Notes: a model not told the origin generated them from the sequence alone. Shown: positions 1 to 8,766, counted from the first letter of the stretch. The stretch: DNA of 37,343 nucleotides from Candidatus Zhuqueibacterota bacterium (GCA_015485525.1 WFTM01000023.1:1-37343), one strand, 5' to 3'. Made by a program: numbers and translations.

Positions 1-236
1 CCGCGCCCGCGGTAATACGAGCCATAGGGCAGGCTGGCATTGTAATAATCATGCGGTTGCTGGTGGCAGCGGATGCAGTCATCCTGATAGCCAACCTTAC
101 CGCTGAGCATCTCGGCATCGCGTATCTGGCGGTCTTCATAAACGACTTGAGGGTGCTTCAGCAGGGTATAACATCCGGACAGAGAAAAAACAAGCAGAGG
201 CAGGGCGGCGAGAAGTGGGAACCGTGTTTTTTTCAT
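1..236 (-). CDS. Lipoprotein with a CxxCH motif (C-terminal part outside window)
   Basis: The reverse strand reads ATG at 236-234 and stays open for 78 codons to the window edge, so the gene is cut at its 3' end. The N-terminus is a type II signal peptide: Lys-rich start, hydrophobic run, and a lipobox LSGC with Cys22 as the predicted lipidated residue. After a short linker comes CIRCH (residues 54-58), a c-type haem attachment motif by pattern, followed by a Tyr/Gly-rich stretch. I recall similar small lipoproteins beginning GCYTLLKHP with one CxxCH in related phyla, but their function is not known to me. One CxxCH could bind haem or a metal. The Shine-Dalgarno is weak. Membrane anchoring is well supported; function is open. 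Confidence 0.75.
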   Translation of the reverse strand, partial: MKKTRFPLLAALPLLVFSLSGCYTLLKHPQVVYEDRQIRDAEMLSGKVGYQDDCIRCHQQPHDYYNASLPYGSYYRGR

Positions 237-254
237 AGTCTCAAATGTCCATAA

Positions 255-266
255 AAAAATTCATAA
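255..266 (-). repeat. Degenerate copy of the CTGAAAAATTCA-type spacer motif
   Basis: AAAAATTCATAA here is identical to 12 bases of the longer motif at 8767-8786. It lies 18 bases upstream of the lipoprotein start at 236, a position like that of the copies before the genes starting at 1153 and 9990. The CTG half of the palindrome is missing, so this may be only AT-rich leader sequence. Confidence 0.35.
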
Positions 267-373
267 CTCTTGCTGGAATTCGGTTGCGCCCGTACCACCC
301 GAAACAGCGCTTGGGCGAGGGAAGCAGGATAACTCTGACAATTCCCACCTGCACAATAGGCAGCGGGAAAAAA

Positions 374-1153
374 TCAGAAGAACTCGAAATAGGTCAATTT
401 CATGGCCCGCTGTGAGCCTGCAGCATTGGGGAAGTTGACGAGCAGGTCGAGGAAATAAAATTCAAAATACACAGCATCTTTGATGTTGTAGCGGATGCCG
501 GCATTCAGATACCCTTTGCCATCGCCCACGCTTTCAACACCGCCTGCGTTGTCGTTGAGAGCAAAATCATACTCGCCGAGAATGGAGAGCTCATGGGAAA
601 GACCGATATCAAGACCGGTAAACAGGTTGAGGTCGTCATCGACCTCGCGCGCTTCGAGGGAGTAGTTGACGCCGATATGCACGCTCAGATGATCAAAAAA
701 TTCGTAGTTTTTACTCACCACAGCGTAAAAGCCGTTGGACTTTTTTTGAAATCTTTTATCGCGCTCGATATACGGGCCGAATCCTTGTGAATTGAAGCCA
801 ATAGCCACGGCAGGCATGGTATAGGTTTCCGAAACCAGACGAAAGCGCGCTGAGGCGCCGGCAAAAGGATGCCAGTTGATACCTGCCTCGCCGAGAACAT
901 TCTCGCCGCCAAAAGTCACCCCGAGCATGAAGCGGTCGGTCATGCCGATAGTGGCCCCCGCGACCATGCCGCCATTGGCAAAATTGCGCAGATTGAGGTC
1001 AAAACTCGCTCTCGGAATGGTGGAAGCATTGGGATAATCGATGACAAAGCGTGGAGGCACGTTGACTCCCTGCGCGTGCAGTGATGCAGACAGGGCAAAA
1101 AACAGAACAGCGGCGACTGATCCCGCCTGGAATCTCCTCAATATCGTTGTCAT
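374..1153 (-). CDS. YjbH-like outer-membrane beta-barrel protein
   Basis: 259 residues with a Sec signal peptide (hydrophobic core about 12-24, likely cleavage SLHA|QG after residue 27). The rest alternates short amphipathic strands with turns (for example MLGVTFGGENVLGEAG, and the central FNSQGFGPYIERDKRF) and ends in an aromatic terminus, YFEFF, as expected of an outer-membrane barrel recognised by BamA. The central PAVAIGF-SQG block followed by a YAVVSKNY block resembles the YjbH/YbjH family (exopolysaccharide-associated barrels), as I recall it; this was not tested by search. The ATG at 1153 follows an AAGGA-like sequence. The gene stands alone, with a leader of roughly 250 bases if the promoter candidate at 1418-1446 is used. 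Pores and polysaccharide export are possible roles; neither is shown. Confidence 0.7.
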   Translation of the reverse strand: MTTILRRFQAGSVAAVLFFALSASLHAQGVNVPPRFVIDYPNASTIPRASFDLNLRNFANGGMVAGATIGMTDRFMLGVTFGGENVLGEAGINWHPFAGASARFRLVSETYTMPAVAIGFNSQGFGPYIERDKRFQKKSNGFYAVVSKNYEFFDHLSVHIGVNYSLEAREVDDDLNLFTGLDIGLSHELSILGEYDFALNDNAGGVESVGDGKGYLNAGIRYNIKDAVYFEFYFLDLLVNFPNAAGSQRAMKLTYFEFF

Positions 1154-1164
1154 ACCGAATCCTT

Positions 1165-1180
1165 AACCTGAAAAATTCAA
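1165..1180 (-). repeat. CTGAAAAATTCA spacer motif upstream of the YjbH-like gene
   Basis: The plus strand reads AACCTGAAAAATTCAA, 11 bases upstream of the start codon at 1153. The core CTGAA-AAA-TTCA is nearly self-complementary. The same 12-base core recurs at 8767-8786, 10011-10025 and (other orientation) 20779-20798. It could be an operator or part of a leader; no regulator is in the window. Confidence 0.55.
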
Positions 1181-1237
1181 CTTAACTATAGCTTTATTAG
1201 AAGTTAAGCAAAGGCACAGCGCAGGAGAAATCTTCGG

Positions 1238-1289
1238 TTATCCCGACCAGCCCGGCGCACAGCAGTACAATGGCAATCGATCGGGTTAA
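1238..1289 (-). repeat. Degenerate copy of the dispersed stem-loop element
   Basis: Arms TTATCCCGA and TCGGGTTAA pair over eight positions with one A/A mismatch, enclosing a span of the same length as the other copies. The minus-strand right arm TCGGGATAA matches the element at 20654-20703. The GAATAAA signature beside the right arm is absent, so membership is uncertain. Confidence 0.35.
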
Positions 1290-1341
1290 ACAGAGTCCCT
1301 ACGCAGTGAGCACCTCATGTCCTGACTGCCGCCCCGGAGCT

Positions 1342-1362
1342 GCATACAGGCCTCACCTAAGG
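1342..1362 (-). promoter_or_regulatory. Leader segment resembling the 5' part of an M-box riboswitch
   Basis: On the minus strand this reads CTTAGGTGAGGCCTGTATGC, close to the opening TTAGGTGAGGC-TCCTGTATGG of ykoK (M-box, Mg2+-sensing) leaders as I remember them. It lies about 200 bases upstream of the YjbH-like gene and downstream of a promoter candidate, which is where a leader RNA would be. The remaining M-box segments could not be matched, and the downstream gene is not a Mg2+ transporter. The resemblance may be chance or point to another structured leader. Confidence 0.2.
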
Positions 1363-1417
1363 AAATACGCGGGAGGGCATGTCTGCGCGAGAGAAAATTT
1401 GCGCTAAATATCTGATA

Positions 1418-1446
1418 AATTTATACTAAATATGGTCTAATGTCAA
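1418..1446 (-). promoter_or_regulatory. Sigma70-like promoter candidate
   Basis: The minus strand carries a perfect -35 hexamer TTGACA (1446-1441). A -10-like TAAATT (1423-1418) lies 17 bases further on; a better-matching TATAAA (1425-1420) has a spacing of only 15. The surroundings are AT-rich. Transcription from here would run about 255 bases before the gene starting at 1153. Confidence 0.45.
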
Positions 1447-1552
1447 GAAAAAAGGTTGCCGGTGATATCTTGTGGCGGGCAGGCTGAGAAAAAAGCGTCA
1501 CCATTCCATGGAGGGTCAAGGCGAGAGAAACAGTGAAAATGCAGGCCTGGCG

Positions 1553-1606
1553 GGCTCTGTTCTGTGGCACGAGGACGGGATGCAGATACGGATGCTGAAC
1601 AGAGCC
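1553..1606 (-). repeat. 10-bp inverted repeat just downstream of the SDR gene
   Basis: GGCTCTGTTC (1553-1562) and GAACAGAGCC (1597-1606) are perfectly complementary with a 34-base loop. It begins 7 bases past the SDR stop codon in the direction of transcription, so a transcript-end or processing stem is plausible, but no T-tract follows. Confidence 0.4.
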
Positions 1607-1612
1607 GACACC

Positions 1613-2404
1613 TTACATCAGGCCACGAAAGGCCCCACCGTCAACCTGAATCGTCGTGCCGGTGATATAGCTGGCCCGTGCCGAGCACAAAAATGTGACC
1701 ATTGCCGCCAACTCTTCCGGCTTGGCCATGCGGCGCATAGGGATGGACTGTTCGATCTCGGCAGCAGCTTCTTGCTTTGAGATGCCGCGGCTTTCAGCCC
1801 GCGCCTGCAGAATTTCATCCACACGCTCGGTAGCCGTCCAGCCCGGGCAAACCGCATTGATGGTAATGCCCTCGAGAGCGACCTCATCGGCAAGGGATTT
1901 GGCCATGCCGACAACGCCGGGACGCAGGGCGTTGGAGAGCAATAATCCGGGGATCGGCTGTTTGACTGAAATGCTGGTAATCGCTACGATTCGCCCCCAC
2001 TTTTTTTCTCTCATATGCGGCAATGCAGCCCGAATCAGACGTATCGCGCTCATCATCGTACGCTCGAAACCGAGGGCCCAGCTCTCATCGTCGATATCAT
2101 CAAAAAAACCGGCAGGAGGCCCGCCGGCGTTGGTGACCAGAATATCTACACTTCCGAGAGTTTCAGCCGCCTGCGCGATGAAATACTCGCAGTCCTGCGC
2201 TTTTTCGACATCAGCAACTACGGGCAGAATGCGTCCGCCAGTGGATGCGCTCAACTCTGCAGCAGCACGATGGATGCGCTGCTCATCCCGCCCGCAGACA
2301 GCGACTTGCGCTCCCTCACGAGCCAACTCCATCGCCGTCGCATAGCCAAGCCCACGGCTGGCTGCCGCTACCAGGGCAACCTTGTTTCGGATCCCAAAAT
2401 TCAT
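1613..2404 (-). CDS. SDR-family protein with non-canonical active site
   Basis: 263 residues, the usual length for a classical-fold short-chain dehydrogenase/reductase. The Rossmann features are present: a beta1 strand then AAASRGLG (13-20), a DV pair near 65, NAGG (92-95) and a C-terminal ITGTTIQVDGG. Two motifs deviate. The cofactor motif TGxxxGxG begins AA instead of TG, and the YxxxK motif reads SNALR: counting 13 residues on from Ser144, the tyrosine position is Ser157 and the lysine position is Arg161. A BKR-like SDR subgroup lacking the perfect NAD motif and catalytic tetrad is known, and this looks like a member. Substrate is unknown, and reductase activity by the normal mechanism is doubtful. 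The ATG at 2404 is clear. It stands alone between two spacers. Confidence 0.88.
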   Translation of the reverse strand: MNFGIRNKVALVAAASRGLGYATAMELAREGAQVAVCGRDEQRIHRAAAELSASTGGRILPVVADVEKAQDCEYFIAQAAETLGSVDILVTNAGGPPAGFFDDIDDESWALGFERTMMSAIRLIRAALPHMREKKWGRIVAITSISVKQPIPGLLLSNALRPGVVGMAKSLADEVALEGITINAVCPGWTATERVDEILQARAESRGISKQEAAAEIEQSIPMRRMAKPEELAAMVTFLCSARASYITGTTIQVDGGAFRGLM

Positions 2405-2732
2405 AGAATACCTGTCCTGAAAATATCTTTCCTGATTTATCCAAAAACTAACCTTTCGTCACGGAAAGCCGGGATAGCGGAACTTTCCTCCCCATGCTCT
2501 GCCCGGCGCCACCGGAGTTCGCCATGCGCAACTGCCCGGAGCAGGCAAGGCGGCCGTTTCGTGACCTGCCACTTTGCGAGAAAACGAAACCCATCGGGGC
2601 TCCGAAAGGCAAACGCGATCTGCAAAATGACAAAACCCGGCTTTTGTTATATCGGTGCCTGACAACGATGTTTTGACAGGATTATTTTTCTGTATTTTTG
2701 CTAAAAGATGGACTAGTGGCACCTTATGCTGC
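2405..2732. other. 328-base spacer between the FadL-like barrel gene and the SDR gene
   Basis: No gene is supported; the short plus-strand frames here lack ribosome binding sites and recognisable products. It contains one degenerate stem-loop element (2430-2475) close to the SDR start and, on the minus strand just after the barrel gene stop, an AT-rich stretch without a clear terminator hairpin. I could not identify a convincing promoter for the SDR gene. Confidence 0.5.
2430..2475 (-). repeat. Copy of the dispersed stem-loop element
   Basis: In the minus-strand sense it opens ATCCCGGCTTTCCGTG, 15 of 16 bases identical to the copy at 20654-20703, and closes GGATAAATCAGGA. The outer stem has one G-T pair (CCTG against CGGG). 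The inner part has a short CTTTC/GAAAG stem. It lies 26 bases upstream of the SDR start codon, followed by a TTTTCAGG. Confidence 0.5.
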
Positions 2733-3953
2733 TTACTGGCGGCGTCGTTTCGGGCGATAAAACCAGCGCTCGCCACTGCCGACGCTGGCAACAAAGCGGA
2801 AGACCTTTTCTTCACTACCGTTATCGACAAGGCTGCCGCGCGTCCCGAATTCAAAGCCGAGGTCAACCTGGCTGTTGTTGTATTCATAGGGAAGCGAAAG
2901 CCCAAAAGTAATGAACTGCTCGGAAACCCGATTGCCATTGCTGTCAAAATAAGGCAGCTCGGCATTACGAAAACCCGCCCGAAAGCTCATGCGCTTCAGG
3001 TAGGCAACATTGTGCTCTGTGCTATGGCGATATTCGATACCATAAGAAATTTTGGTGATATTGGTCGCCGTGGTATTCAGCAATTCGTTTGCCGGTACCT
3101 CGCCCCATTTTTCAAAGATCATATCTCCGAGTAACAGGAGCTGAGAGATCGGTTTGAGGGTTACGCCAAAGCCCTGCATCGAAGGCAAAGTCACTGTCCC
3201 CTGCTGCACGCCGCTGGTGCCGCCGGAAAAATTAAATATCGTTTCAACGTCGGATCTCAGGCCAACTGGCAATCTGAGTACTGCACCGAGGTTGATATAT
3301 TTTCCGAGCCGTGCCATGGCGCCGAAGCGGAAGCCGACGCCCCGCACGTAAGCGTTCTCCTGATTGCGGGTATCACGGAATTTTTCATCGTTGAAAAACA
3401 CGCGCCAGGTATTCTGGATATTACCAATATAGCTGTCCATACCGGCGCCAAGGGCAAGCCAGCCACCCATTTGTGCACCAAAAGAGAGGAAAAGGCGGTT
3501 GATTCCACCAGTGCCGCTCACTGTCTGGCGGACATTGCTGTCAAAACCATCGAGTTCTGTTTCAAAAGCATAGGCAACGTTGGTGTAGGGGCTCAGGCCA
3601 ACGCCCAGGGAGAAATACTTTCCGAGAGGAAAGCTGAACTGCGTGCTGTTAAACCCGGCATCGGCAAACCTGCCCGAAAGCCCGCCGAGGGTAACGTCTG
3701 TACCTTCATAGAAAAAACTGCCACTGAAACGGGTGATGCCGATAAAGTTGATCGAAGCAGGATTGAGATACTGCGGGGTATTCGGGTTGATCAGCGCGAT
3801 GCCACCTCCTCCGAGAGCAAAAGCCTGCGCCCCGGGATAGCTTTTGGGCATACCGATGCCCAGCCGTGAATAAATCGAATTCGCGGCCATCCCGGAGGTA
3901 AAAACCAGGAACACAGTCGCCGACAAAAGCACCTTATGAAAAATCTTCTGCAT
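2733..3953 (-). CDS. FadL/PorV-like outer-membrane beta-barrel protein
   Basis: 406 residues from ATG 3953. An in-frame GTG nine bases upstream directly abuts the previous stop, but the AGGTGAT sequence is better spaced for the ATG. A Sec signal peptide ends near GMAA|NS (about residue 24). The mature protein begins NSIYSRLGIG and continues with a Gly/Ala-rich ALGGGGIAL segment and NP.YLNPAS, a pattern typical of FadL/TodX-type and PorV-like barrels of the FCB group: an N-terminal hatch-like region followed by many predicted strands. The C-terminus ends in a basic tail (PKRRRQ) rather than an aromatic residue, which is unusual for a barrel end. Co-transcription with the upstream lipoprotein gene is very likely. 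Such proteins import hydrophobic compounds or assist type IX secretion; neither role is demonstrable here. Confidence 0.75.
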   Translation of the reverse strand: MQKIFHKVLLSATVFLVFTSGMAANSIYSRLGIGMPKSYPGAQAFALGGGGIALINPNTPQYLNPASINFIGITRFSGSFFYEGTDVTLGGLSGRFADAGFNSTQFSFPLGKYFSLGVGLSPYTNVAYAFETELDGFDSNVRQTVSGTGGINRLFLSFGAQMGGWLALGAGMDSYIGNIQNTWRVFFNDEKFRDTRNQENAYVRGVGFRFGAMARLGKYINLGAVLRLPVGLRSDVETIFNFSGGTSGVQQGTVTLPSMQGFGVTLKPISQLLLLGDMIFEKWGEVPANELLNTTATNITKISYGIEYRHSTEHNVAYLKRMSFRAGFRNAELPYFDSNGNRVSEQFITFGLSLPYEYNNSQVDLGFEFGTRGSLVDNGSEEKVFRFVASVGSGERWFYRPKRRRQ

Positions 3954-3962
3954 TGAAATCAC

Positions 3963-5108
3963 CTATTGGTCTTGATCGGGAATACTGTATGTGACATCGA
4001 GGCGCGGACGCAACGAGCTGTCCGCCTGCGAACTATAAAAGGCCACACGGCTGAAATCCACCGCTGAGCGCAAACTGATCAGCACCAGCCCGTAGTTCGG
4101 GTCTGCTCCGGAGTTCCAGCGCTGCACCATGTTGGACAAATTGATTTTAAGCTCGCTGGAATCACCGTTGACGATGGTAAAAGGCCCGCTGGTAAAGGCT
4201 GTGGAATCAAATGCCGCCAGCATGGGGTCGTTGGACTCCTCGGTCAGGCGTCCCGCAGTCGAATTAAACGGCTCGGGATAGAAAAATGAATTTTCGCGAT
4301 CAATGGTCAAGGTGAGCGTGGCGTTATTGATGGTGACGTTCGCAGGTATCGAGCTGATATCAAAATTAAACAAAATCCTGTGTTCCAGCCCATTGCCGAT
4401 ATAGAGCGGCCCTTCGGGTGGTTGGTCGGTGAGCTCAAAAATCGTCACATCCACTTCAGCGATAACGCTTGCCGAAGTGGTGTCATCCCGCCCGATTCGG
4501 GTATAGTTAAACTCGATACGTGGCTGCCGGGTCGTATTTTCCGTGGAAACAAAACGTTTGGAAAAAGCTGCCGACGGCGCGCGCAGCAGGACGCCGTAAT
4601 TGGCGGCGTTGGTATCAGCCCAGCTCTCGACGAGATCGGTGTCAAGGGCGATGCGGACCGTATCCGAGTCTGCGGCGACGATCGTCGTTGTTGCCATGGG
4701 AACAGGATCAAAGGCGTTGCCGAAGGTCTCGAAAGTCACCTCACTCTCTTCCCACTCGGCAGTCGATTTATGCAGGGATGCTTCAGCTGTCAAGCCGCTG
4801 TCGCCTTTAAAATCCATGCCATAGAGCACCATGGTGGCATCATGAATCACAATGCTGTCCGGAATATTCTTGAACCGGAACAGGGTCATCATGCTTTTGC
4901 CATCACTGTTGCCGATGAAAAGCTGTGAACTGGAGCCAATATTTTTGATACGGGATGTCGTGGTATCAAACGAGGGTGGAGAAAAGACAACCCTTCTGAC
5001 TTCTCCGGGTGAGACGAGATCAACCGAGGTGATCGGGTTGGATTCTGTACAACCGATCAGCGCGGCAAAAATGAGAAGCGCGGTGGTGAATAATACGTTT
5101 TTAGTCAT
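3963..5108 (-). CDS. DNRLRE-type repeat lipoprotein
   Basis: 381 residues with a lipoprotein signal peptide: hydrophobic residues 5-17 and lipobox LIGC with Cys20. The mature part has two similar beta-rich halves. Each contains a segment of the type RFKNIPDSIVIHDATMVLYG (about 80-100) or RILFNFDISSIPANVTINNA (second half), followed later by a W-x(n)-NYGVLL/NYGLVL motif and a closing strand PRIEFNY or PRLDVTY. This is the pattern of DNRLRE/CBM96-type domains, extracellular beta-sandwich modules often linked to surface polysaccharide binding. The gene ends immediately before the barrel gene, suggesting an outer-membrane pair. The ATG at 5108 has only a weak GAAAG-like ribosome binding site. Binding partner unknown. 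Confidence 0.75.
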   Translation of the reverse strand: MTKNVLFTTALLIFAALIGCTESNPITSVDLVSPGEVRRVVFSPPSFDTTTSRIKNIGSSSQLFIGNSDGKSMMTLFRFKNIPDSIVIHDATMVLYGMDFKGDSGLTAEASLHKSTAEWEESEVTFETFGNAFDPVPMATTTIVAADSDTVRIALDTDLVESWADTNAANYGVLLRAPSAAFSKRFVSTENTTRQPRIEFNYTRIGRDDTTSASVIAEVDVTIFELTDQPPEGPLYIGNGLEHRILFNFDISSIPANVTINNATLTLTIDRENSFFYPEPFNSTAGRLTEESNDPMLAAFDSTAFTSGPFTIVNGDSSELKINLSNMVQRWNSGADPNYGLVLISLRSAVDFSRVAFYSSQADSSLRPRLDVTYSIPDQDQ

Positions 5109-5213
5109 GTGCTTTCTGTTTCGATTATCCTGATGTTCTGAAAACCAACAAACTTAGAATTTTATGTCGCAATAACTCGGGTAATCCATTTAACCCGGTA
5201 TGGTTACATCTTT

Positions 5214-5263
5214 TCCCTTTTCGTTACACCGCTCCTGCGGTATGACGTCCCTGTTGCCCCGCA
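5214..5263. repeat. Direct repeat, copy 1 (imperfect palindrome)
   Basis: 46 of 50 bases match the copy at 5495-5544. The core TACACCGCTCCTGCGGTATG is an imperfect hairpin: two of the base pairs present in copy 2 are lost. It is followed directly by a GC-rich hairpin at 5255-5274 that overlaps its right end. Confidence 0.75.
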
Positions 5264-5274
5264 CCGGCGGGGCA
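5255..5274. repeat. 8-bp GC-rich hairpin
   Basis: TGCCCCGC (5255-5262), loop ACCG, GCGGGGCA (5267-5274), perfectly complementary. No T-tract follows on either strand, so a simple intrinsic terminator is unlikely. Confidence 0.6.
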
Positions 5275-5341
5275 GTACGCAAGCGAAGCGAGACGCATCC
5301 TAACCCGAAAGACCGCTCCCATGCCGATACTGTCATCCCTG

Positions 5342-5358
5342 CTTCCCCGTCGGGGAAG
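5342..5358. repeat. 7-bp hairpin with 3-base loop
   Basis: CTTCCCC (5342-5348), loop GTC, GGGGAAG (5352-5358). It lies inside GTCATCCCTGC..., a typical intergenic repeat context, and no T-tract follows. Confidence 0.55.
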
Positions 5359-5398
5359 AACGCCGTCCGGACTCTGGCATATTGCCCCAAAAGATGAG

Positions 5399-5429
5399 AT
5401 TCCGGCTCTGCGCTTCGCTTGGCCGGAAT
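5399..5429. repeat. REP-like palindrome
   Basis: ATTCCGGC (5399-5406) pairs perfectly with GCCGGAAT (5422-5429), with GCGCTTCGCT in the loop. GTCATTCCGGC-type palindromes are widespread intergenic repeats in bacteria, so this is probably one unit of such a family. Confidence 0.65.
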
Positions 5430-5494
5430 GACAGGTAGCGATATCTGGGTCAAAACCGGTTAGAGGAGTTAACTGGATAACCGGACTCTTAAAC

Positions 5495-5544
5495 TCCCTT
5501 CTCGTCACACCGCTCCTGCGGTGTGACGTCCCTGTTCCCCCGCA
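5495..5544. repeat. Direct repeat, copy 2 (perfect palindrome)
   Basis: Second copy of the 5214-5263 unit. Its core is a perfect 10-bp hairpin: GTCACACCGC (5504-5513), loop TCCT, GCGGTGTGAC (5518-5527). Copy 2 therefore looks like the intact form and copy 1 the decayed one. Confidence 0.75.
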
Positions 5545-5627
5545 ACAGGAGCTGCCACAGCTTCACTGAGCAAACCAAACAAGCACGACCGGGTACACCT
5601 GAAAAAATCGCTGCGCAACATCTGCCA

Positions 5628-6894
5628 TCATGTTCTCTCACGGGCAGCAGAGGCCTGAAAAGCCAGACGCCCTTTTTTATAGACCGATTGAACAAGTTGA
5701 ACACCGAAATGGTAGGGAAGTTCCGCAGGCGAGCGGGCATCCCAGATGACGAAATCGGCCTGCTTGCCATTCTCGAGCGAACCGACACGATCGTGCGCTG
5801 AAATGGCCATAGCAGCATGCAGCGTTGCCGCGATCAGCGTTTCTTCCGGAGTCATGCGCATCTGCAGGCCAGCCAGAGTCAGCATCATGGGCATGGATTC
5901 GCTCATGCAGGTACCGGGGTTGAAATCCGTAGCCAGCGCAACAGGCAACCCGGCTTCGATCATCCGCCGGGCCGGGCCGTAAATCGGGCTGGAGAGGAAG
6001 AAATCCGCACCCGGCAGCATCACAGGCACAACCTGAGCGGCCAGCAGCCTGCTGTCCATGTGCTCCGGCGTGTGTTCGAGATGATCAGCCGAGACGGCGC
6101 CCACATCCGCGGCCACTGCTGCACCGCCGTTGTCGTGCAACTGATCGGCGTGGATTTTTGCGGCCAGCCCGGCCTTCTGCCCGGCTTCCAGCACGGCACG
6201 CGACTCAGCCGCCGTAAAAACATGGTCTTCGCAAAAAACATCGATGAAGGTGGCCAGCCCCTCCTCGACGACCCGGGGCAGCATTTCTTCGATCACCAGA
6301 TCGAGATAGGCCTGCCGGCGACCGCGATAGGCATCCGGCACCTCATGGGCACCGAGAAACGTCGGCACGATATCCACAGGATGCTGCACTGCCGCCCGCT
6401 GCAGCACACGCAACGACTTGAGTTCAGCCTCGACAGACAGACCATAGCCGCTTTTGGCTTCGATCGTTGTCGTACCGTTTGCGATGAAACGGTCCAGGCG
6501 TGGTAAAAGGGCGCTCAGTAGTTGTTCCTCCGAGGCCTGCTGCAGATCCCGAACGGAGTAGCGAATGCCGCCGCCGGCCTTTGAAATTTCCACATAGGTC
6601 GCGCCCTGAATACGCATGGTAAATTCGTGAGCACGGAGATTATGGAAAACCGGATGCGTGTGGCAATCCACAAAACCGGGGGTTACCAACCGGCCGGCCG
6701 CGCTGATGACCTGAGCGGCCTGTGAGCGCGGCCATTTCTCCTCGATCGCGGCCTGCTCACCGACAGCGATGATCCCGCTCTCGTCAAAGACCATGGCACC
6801 GGGCGAAAACAGGCGCGACTGCCAGCTGCTGGCAAAGCCCGGACTGGAAATCGGGGTAAACAGCTCGGCGTCGAGCAGCAGAGACCAGCTTTTA

Positions 6895-6902
<8 letters not shown>
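5628..6902 (-). CDS. hutI: Imidazolonepropionase
   Basis: 424 residues, close to the usual family length. The enzyme hydrolyses 4-imidazolone-5-propanoate to N-formimidoyl-L-glutamate, the third step of histidine degradation, in the cytoplasm. Amidohydrolase features are clear: VDCHTHP with metal ligands His81 and His83, the substrate-contact region [12 protein letters not shown] (92-103), TFLGAHEVP (181-189), KIHADQL with His251, SADHLEH (271-277), and ATDFNPGT with Asp326. The start ATG at 6902 lies inside the end of hutU (8-base overlap), so translation is probably coupled; a longer in-frame extension upstream would run deep into hutU and is rejected. The gene ends 24 bases before a TTTTTTCAGG string, then the repeat-rich spacer. 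Confidence 0.96.
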
Positions 6903-8562
<1,660 letters not shown>

Positions 8563-8702
8563 GATCACACTCTCTTTTGACGGTTCACCCCCCACAGATT
8601 AGCTACCTCACCGCTTCAGAATCCGGACGCTCGCAGACACTAAAATCATCTCAGCTTTCACATGGTAAAATCAAAACGCCGTTCTTTCGTTCAATACAGG
8701 TT

Positions 8703-8717
8703 TGCTGATGATCAGCA
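8703..8717. promoter_or_regulatory. Palindromic operator candidate upstream of hutU
   Basis: TGCTGAT-G-ATCAGCA is a perfect 7+1+7 palindrome. It lies about 16-30 bases downstream of the start point expected from the TATATT box at 8745-8740, a suitable place for a repressor. It does not resemble the HutC site I recall (TGTATATACA type). No regulator gene is adjacent. Confidence 0.4.
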
Positions 8718-8766
8718 TGCGTCCGGGAAAAATCAGGCTAATATAAACATTTCGAGATAGAAAACG

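Larger units (their letters stand above)
1154..1612. other. 459-base spacer with promoter, leader and inverted-repeat signals
   Basis: I see no convincing gene here. Reading on the minus strand from high to low coordinates it holds a 10-bp inverted repeat just after the SDR stop, a sigma70-like promoter candidate, a stretch resembling the start of an M-box leader, a degenerate copy of the dispersed stem-loop element, and a CTGAAAAATTCA motif next to the ribosome binding site. Each is listed separately. The open frame that starts at 1472 on the plus strand is antisense to the SDR gene and has no ribosome binding site, so it is not called. Confidence 0.6.
5109..5627. other. 519-base spacer built of short palindromic and direct repeats
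   Basis: The stretch between hutI and the DNRLRE lipoprotein gene contains no credible gene. It has a 50-base direct repeat pair, at least four perfect GC-rich hairpins, and the recurring string AAGCGAAGCG in both orientations. Frames across it give translations such as VIPAKRSAEPES, a well-known artefact of intergenic repeats. Clustered repeats suggest accumulation of REP-like or MITE-like units. Confidence 0.7.

Noticed and set aside
51-254. 67-codon plus-strand frame at the left edge
   Set aside because: It overlaps the minus-strand lipoprotein gene, which has a clear signal peptide and lipobox; the plus-strand frame has no ribosome binding site.
1154-1410. Complete M-box riboswitch
   Set aside because: Only the first 20 or so bases resemble the family as I recall it; the later conserved segments are missing, and the gene downstream is not a Mg2+ transporter. 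Kept only as a low-confidence leader signal.
5190-5508. Small frames giving VIPAKRSAEPES-like peptides
   Set aside because: These are typical artefact translations of intergenic palindromic repeats; the DNA repeats explain them.
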